From a virus: a stretch of 26,749 nt of DNA. How positions within the stretch are numbered: the first letter of the stretch is position 1; every line of letters starts with the position of its first letter. Both the position numbers and the translations under genes were made by a program. The stretch is taken from positions 1 through 26,749 of the IMG/VR virus record IMGVR_UViG_3300033153_002966; one strand, written 5' to 3'. The notes beneath the pieces were generated by a model that was not told the DNA's origin, searched no databases, and saw only the letters and a program-made list of their open reading frames with translations. Of the stretch, positions 23,467 to 26,749 are shown piece after piece.

Positions 23467-23708
23467 GCAAGCCTTAATAAAAGTTATATTATACTAACAA
23501 TAGTTAAAGGAAGACCTCCTAAGTAAGAGGTTAAACTACTATATGCCTCCTTTAACATATTTCTCGATGGTTAAATCCACAATCTCGACGGAGATTTTTA
23601 CAGCCTTAGCTTCATTCTAAGGCTGATTAAAGTCGCCAGCAGAAAGAAAACTGTACCAAACTCAAGTAACTTTAAAAATGGGAAAGATACTCCCGAAGGA
23701 AAAACACT
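23467..23708 (+). ncRNA. Structured intercistronic segment before the SSB-polymerase gene
   Basis: 242 bases without a convincing gene but with a series of hairpins on the plus strand. ATTAAG/CTTAAT (23462-23478) carries the primase stop codon. A long-range stem GTTAAAGGA (23503-23511) with TCCTTTAAC (23548-23556) encloses ACCTC/GAGGT (23514-23531). AATCTC-GACG-GAGATT (23581-23596) is followed by TTT and looks like a weak terminator. CAGCCTTAG/CTAAGGCTG (23601-23625) has a seven-base loop. GGGA/TCCC (23680-23694) sits just before the Shine-Dalgarno motif. It may be a processed RNA, an origin or a translation-control leader. No tRNA or intron core was recognised. Confidence 0.45.
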
Positions 23709-25634
23709 ATGGCAATAGTTAAAAACGTTGAGCTAGAATGGACTAGCATTGTAACACCAAATCAAATGAGTGGAAAATATTCTACAGACTTTTACTTTTC
23801 AGATAAAGAAGTAGAACAAGCGTTTGTTAAACAGATTGATGATGCGTGGGAAAGTCACAAAGGAACTCACAAAGGTGCACCACAGTCTCTAGGTTATTCA
23901 GAAACTGAAGAGGGTCGTATTAAGTTTAAAGCAACGCAAGCACCTAAGTCTAATGATGGTAAGTATACTTTTGAAGTATTATGTTTTGATGCGAAGGCTA
24001 AAAAGCTTGATACTGTACCTAGTATCGGAAATGGTACTGTAGCTAATGTAGACTTGGAGTTATATCCTTACACATTTAAGAATAACAAAGGTGTAAAGCT
24101 TAACTTAAAAGCTATACAGATCTTAGAACTTAAAGAGAATGGCAACGCAGCAGGCGCAGGCTTTGGTGAAGAAGAAGGTTTTGTAGCTCAAGAAAAGTCA
24201 CGTCCTATTTTTGCAGATACAGAAACTATAGGACTTTATGGCAACATTAGACTTATTCAACTACACCAAGACAACAACACACTTATTTATGATTGTAACT
24301 ATATTAATATTGAAGAGATAAAATATTATTTAAAAGATACACATTTAGTATTTCATAACATCTTGTATGATCTAAACTGTCCACAGTTCCATAACTGGGT
24401 ACCGAAAGAGATTGACGATACTATGTATATGGCAAGACTTCACTATCCCCACTTAGACTCATTTAGTCTAAAAAACTTACTTATCTATATTGAAGAAGCC
24501 CCAAAGGGAGACGAAGGTGCTAGTGATTGGTCAGGCCAACTTACAAAAGAGCAATTAGAATATGCTGCTTATGATGTAATAGCTTTAGAAAAACTCTATA
24601 ACACTATGCTACCTATACTAAATGACCTAAGTTATAAAATAGATAGACTTAGTATTAAATACGCATTGAACTATAGTAGAGTGGGTGTACCTATTCATGA
24701 GAAGAATAGAAAAGCCTTAATCAAAGAGGCAAATAAAAAACTATCAAAGATTAAACTTCCTGAAGGCTTAAATGTAAACAGTCCTAAGCAAGTTAAAGAG
24801 TTTTTAGGTTCGGTAGACTCAAGTGCTGCAACACTTACTGATATGGTTTTGTTTAAAGGCTCTCAGAACGCTCAAAACATTACTTGTAAAGATCAGAATT
24901 TACAGCAGATACCAAGAGCTTTAAAGAGCTGTATAGGTTTTGATGATGAGAGATGGTTAGTGGATGCAGATTATGCTGCCTTAGAACTTTATTGTCTTGC
25001 TTCTTATGTAGGTGATATTACTATGTATAAGATGCTAAAGGAGGGAGTAGACCTTCATAAGTACTCAGCGTCTCAAATATATAATAAACCTATGGATGAG
25101 GTAACTAAAGATGAGAGACAAGTAGGTAAGACTGCGAACTTCTCACTAGGGTATGGTGCGAGCTATAAAACATACATACAGATGGCTAAGAGTATGGCAG
25201 GGATAGTATTGCAAGAAGCCGAGGCTGAATCGATTAAAGCCTCATGGCTTAACACCTACTCTGATGTGGCAAGATGGCATAGAAGCCCTAAGCAGTTAGA
25301 TAATGATCAGTATACTCTAGTAACTACACCCCTAGGGAGAAAAGTTAGAGCTAATGGCTATAATGATCAGCTTAACATTCCAGTGCAAGGTATGGGCGCT
25401 GAGTGTACTAAACTTGCGATACATTACTTGTATCAATGTGAACCCTCAGTTCGTTTATGTTTAACAGTCCACGATAGCATCACTTTAGAATGTGAGAGTA
25501 AAGAAGAAGCTGAAAGATTAGCTCCAATACTTGAGGACTGTATGAAGAAGGGCTTTAAAGAAGTAAATAAACACTGTCACTTTCCAGACTTGGATATAGG
25601 GGCAGAAGCAGAGATAGTAAAGGATTTAGGATGA
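23709..25634 (+). CDS. Fusion of T7 gp2.5-like ssDNA-binding protein with family A DNA polymerase
   Basis: A 641-aa protein. Residues 1-145 match T7 gp2.5-like SSB: an N-terminal strand region, then CFDAKAKKLDTVPSIGNGT (92-110), then LELYPYTFKNNKGVKLNLKA followed by IQILEL, paralleling gp2.5's DSKGKKMEDVPIIGGGS and LVPYKW. A short acidic piece FGEEEGF (152-158) follows, where gp2.5 has its acidic tail. Residues 165-300 are a 3'-5' exonuclease: FADTE (Asp170, Glu172), HNILYD (216-221), YAAYD (285-289). Residues 300-641 are polymerase: motif A DYAALELY (421-428), motif B R470/K474/F478/YG482-483, motif C VHDS (587-590). The polymerase part is short (about 475 aa; T7 gp5 is 704). GAAGGA lies eight bases before the ATG. 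Confidence 0.85.
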   Translation: MAIVKNVELEWTSIVTPNQMSGKYSTDFYFSDKEVEQAFVKQIDDAWESHKGTHKGAPQSLGYSETEEGRIKFKATQAPKSNDGKYTFEVLCFDAKAKKLDTVPSIGNGTVANVDLELYPYTFKNNKGVKLNLKAIQILELKENGNAAGAGFGEEEGFVAQEKSRPIFADTETIGLYGNIRLIQLHQDNNTLIYDCNYINIEEIKYYLKDTHLVFHNILYDLNCPQFHNWVPKEIDDTMYMARLHYPHLDSFSLKNLLIYIEEAPKGDEGASDWSGQLTKEQLEYAAYDVIALEKLYNTMLPILNDLSYKIDRLSIKYALNYSRVGVPIHEKNRKALIKEANKKLSKIKLPEGLNVNSPKQVKEFLGSVDSSAATLTDMVLFKGSQNAQNITCKDQNLQQIPRALKSCIGFDDERWLVDADYAALELYCLASYVGDITMYKMLKEGVDLHKYSASQIYNKPMDEVTKDERQVGKTANFSLGYGASYKTYIQMAKSMAGIVLQEAEAESIKASWLNTYSDVARWHRSPKQLDNDQYTLVTTPLGRKVRANGYNDQLNIPVQGMGAECTKLAIHYLYQCEPSVRLCLTVHDSITLECESKEEAERLAPILEDCMKKGFKEVNKHCHFPDLDIGAEAEIVKDLG

Positions 25635-26368
25635 ACCCATTTATGAATATAGATAAAACACTTATAGTTGATGCAGACTCTATATGCTTCATAGCAGCAT
25701 ATAATGCTGACAAAGATACACTGCCTGAAGAGTTCTTCAATGGTGACAGAGAAGAGGAAATACTTAGACTTGGTAAAGAGTATGGCTTGACTCACATCAA
25801 GAGTCTTTTAGACTCTACAGGATGTGAGAGCGCGGAGTTATACTTTACATCAGGTAGAGAGTGCTTTAGATACCAAGTAGATCCAACTTACAAAGCTAAT
25901 AGAAAAGGTAAACCAGCTCCAGTAGGTATTAATGATATTAAAAAGTATTTACACTCTCTGTATCCAGGAGAAATTTGTATAGCCTATGAAGCTGATGACA
26001 TTTGTGTATATCGAGGTAAGCAGAACAACACTCTACTTACTGCTATAGATAAGGATGTTATTTATCAGACTGTAGGGACACACTATAACTACAAAAAGAA
26101 TGAATACATCACAGTAACTCGTAAGGAAGCGGATAAGTTTCTATGGGTTCAAATGATTCAAGGAGATACTGTAGATGGCATTTATGGTATCGAAGGTATG
26201 GGGAAAGTAAAAGCTAACAAGTTCTTAGACGAAGTGAAAGATTATGAGAAGGCAGTATTAGAGCTTTATAAATCAAAAGGTAAGTCCAAGGCAGAGTTTA
26301 TGAGTAATCTAAACCTACTTGACATGAATTTACTACAAAAAGATGGAAGTATAAGGTTAAGAATATGA
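25631..26368 (+). CDS. 5'-3' exonuclease / flap endonuclease (T7 gp6-like)
   Basis: A 245-aa FEN-type nuclease. Metal-site acids appear in order: DAD (14-16), YEADD (119-123), DKD (140-142) and GDTVDGI (178-184). The last is followed by the helix-hairpin-helix GIEGMGKVKANKFL (186-199), which grips duplex DNA. The segment CFRYQVDPTYKANRKGKP (78-95) matches the arch/helical-gateway residues of phage exonucleases. It would remove RNA primers and flaps and may degrade host DNA. The ATG overlaps the polymerase stop by 4 bp (ATGA) with AAAGGA six bases upstream, so it is translationally coupled to the SSB-polymerase. Confidence 0.9.
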   Translation: MNPFMNIDKTLIVDADSICFIAAYNADKDTLPEEFFNGDREEEILRLGKEYGLTHIKSLLDSTGCESAELYFTSGRECFRYQVDPTYKANRKGKPAPVGINDIKKYLHSLYPGEICIAYEADDICVYRGKQNNTLLTAIDKDVIYQTVGTHYNYKKNEYITVTRKEADKFLWVQMIQGDTVDGIYGIEGMGKVKANKFLDEVKDYEKAVLELYKSKGKSKAEFMSNLNLLDMNLLQKDGSIRLRI

Positions 26369-26749
26369 AGCCCCTACAACACCAAACTAGAAAAGCTCAT
26401 GAGTGCTACGATATACTAAAGTCTAAGGGTTTAGTATATCTAGCAGGAGAGGTTCGTTCGGGTAAAACATTGACAGCTATACTCGTTGCTGAGATGTCTA
26501 AAGTTATGAGTGTATTAGTTCTTACTAAGAAAGCTGCTATTCCTGGCTGGGAGAAGTTTAGTGATAATATGACTAAGCATTATCATATTACTAATTATGA
26601 ACAAGTATCTAAGCTTCATGGTGAGTATGACCTTATAATTATTGATGAGGCGCATAATCTTGGACAGGTTGGTAAACCCTCAAAGAGAGTTAAAGAGATT
26701 AGAAAGCTTGCTTATGACAAACCAGTGATACTCCTTTCAGGTACTCCTC
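26365..26749 (+). CDS. SF2 helicase (DEAH-box), N-terminal part cut by window edge
   Basis: 128 codons are visible before the window ends. The Q-motif-like LQHQTRKA (4-11) leads to motif I GEVRSGKT (28-35), then LVLTKKAAIPGW (51-62, the motif Ia region), motif II IIIDEAHNLG (91-100) and motif III LLSGTP (123-128). These are the ordered motifs of RecA-like domain 1 in SF2 helicases of the phage SNF2/DEXH type. Replication-block context suggests an accessory helicase for replication or recombination. The ATG overlaps the exonuclease stop as ATGA. Whether a second RecA domain or a nuclease domain follows cannot be seen. Confidence 0.85.
   Translation, partial: MKPLQHQTRKAHECYDILKSKGLVYLAGEVRSGKTLTAILVAEMSKVMSVLVLTKKAAIPGWEKFSDNMTKHYHITNYEQVSKLHGEYDLIIIDEAHNLGQVGKPSKRVKEIRKLAYDKPVILLSGTP

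Noticed and set aside
23543-23620. A 25-codon frame starting ATGCCTCCT in the same gap
   Set aside because: The nearest Shine-Dalgarno motif is about 12 bases away, the frame runs through strong hairpins and the product matches nothing.
23467-23708. Group I intron or tRNA in the large intercistronic gap
   Set aside because: No P7-type core, no acceptor/T-arm pairing and no split gene at its borders; TGGTTAAATCCA only superficially resembles a T-arm.
25555-25795. Minus-strand frames across the polymerase/exonuclease junction
   Set aside because: They are antisense to motif-bearing replication genes, lack initiation signals and give no recognisable protein.
1-26749. Lysogeny, defence or host-derived metabolic genes
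   Set aside because: Every supported gene fits virion assembly, lysis or DNA replication; no integrase, repressor, methyltransferase, toxin or metabolic motif was seen.

Overview
The window is part of the genome of a lytic, short-tailed (podovirus-type) bacteriophage with a T7-like virion plan. It is visibly AT-rich. Strong Shine-Dalgarno motifs (AGGAGG/AAGGA) precede most genes, which fits a host that uses canonical ribosome binding, so a Bacteroidota host is less likely. The host genus cannot be read from the sequence. No integrase, repressor, tRNA, CRISPR or single-subunit RNA polymerase gene is visible here.

Layout. Bases 1-20874 carry a minus-strand late block, read right to left in transcription order: terminase small and large subunits, a 52-aa gene, three small genes, portal, a Bbp19-like connector-region protein, a head-fibre-like gene, scaffold, major capsid protein, an 83-aa accessory protein, tail tubes A and B (T7 gp11/gp12-like), three internal virion proteins (gp14/15/16-like positions), a T7 gp17-type tail fibre, a cluster of small fibre and assembly-chaperone genes, then lysis genes (unknown protein, holin, membrane coiled-coil protein, and the start of an amidase endolysin cut by the window edge). 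Bases 21217/21280 to 26749 carry a plus-strand replication block: Prim-Pol/SF3 primase-helicase, an ssDNA-binding-protein/DNA-polymerase fusion, a 5'-3' exonuclease and the start of an SF2 helicase. A roughly 300-bp divergent control region separates the blocks.

How it works together. The replication block supplies priming and unwinding, ssDNA coating plus synthesis on a single polypeptide, primer/flap removal and an accessory helicase. The late block builds and fills the head, attaches the tail, ejects DNA and lyses the cell. Stop-start junctions are tight (TAATG or ATGA at many boundaries), implying translational coupling. The strongest control signals are an extended -10 promoter in front of the capsid gene, a related one in front of terminase, and strong hairpins bracketing the capsid/accessory pair.

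Main points of interest: (1) a T7 gp2.5-like SSB domain fused in frame to a family A DNA polymerase; (2) two perfect tandem duplications, 70 and 76 bp, one in each of two fibre-type genes, each of length 1 mod 3 and each breaking a gene that becomes intact if one copy is removed; (3) an array of AAGGTACA-type boxes in the divergent region, one of them sitting where the terminase promoter's -35 should be; (4) a 240-nt structured intercistronic segment in front of the SSB-polymerase gene. The duplications may be assembly joins, so the fusion should also be confirmed at read level.
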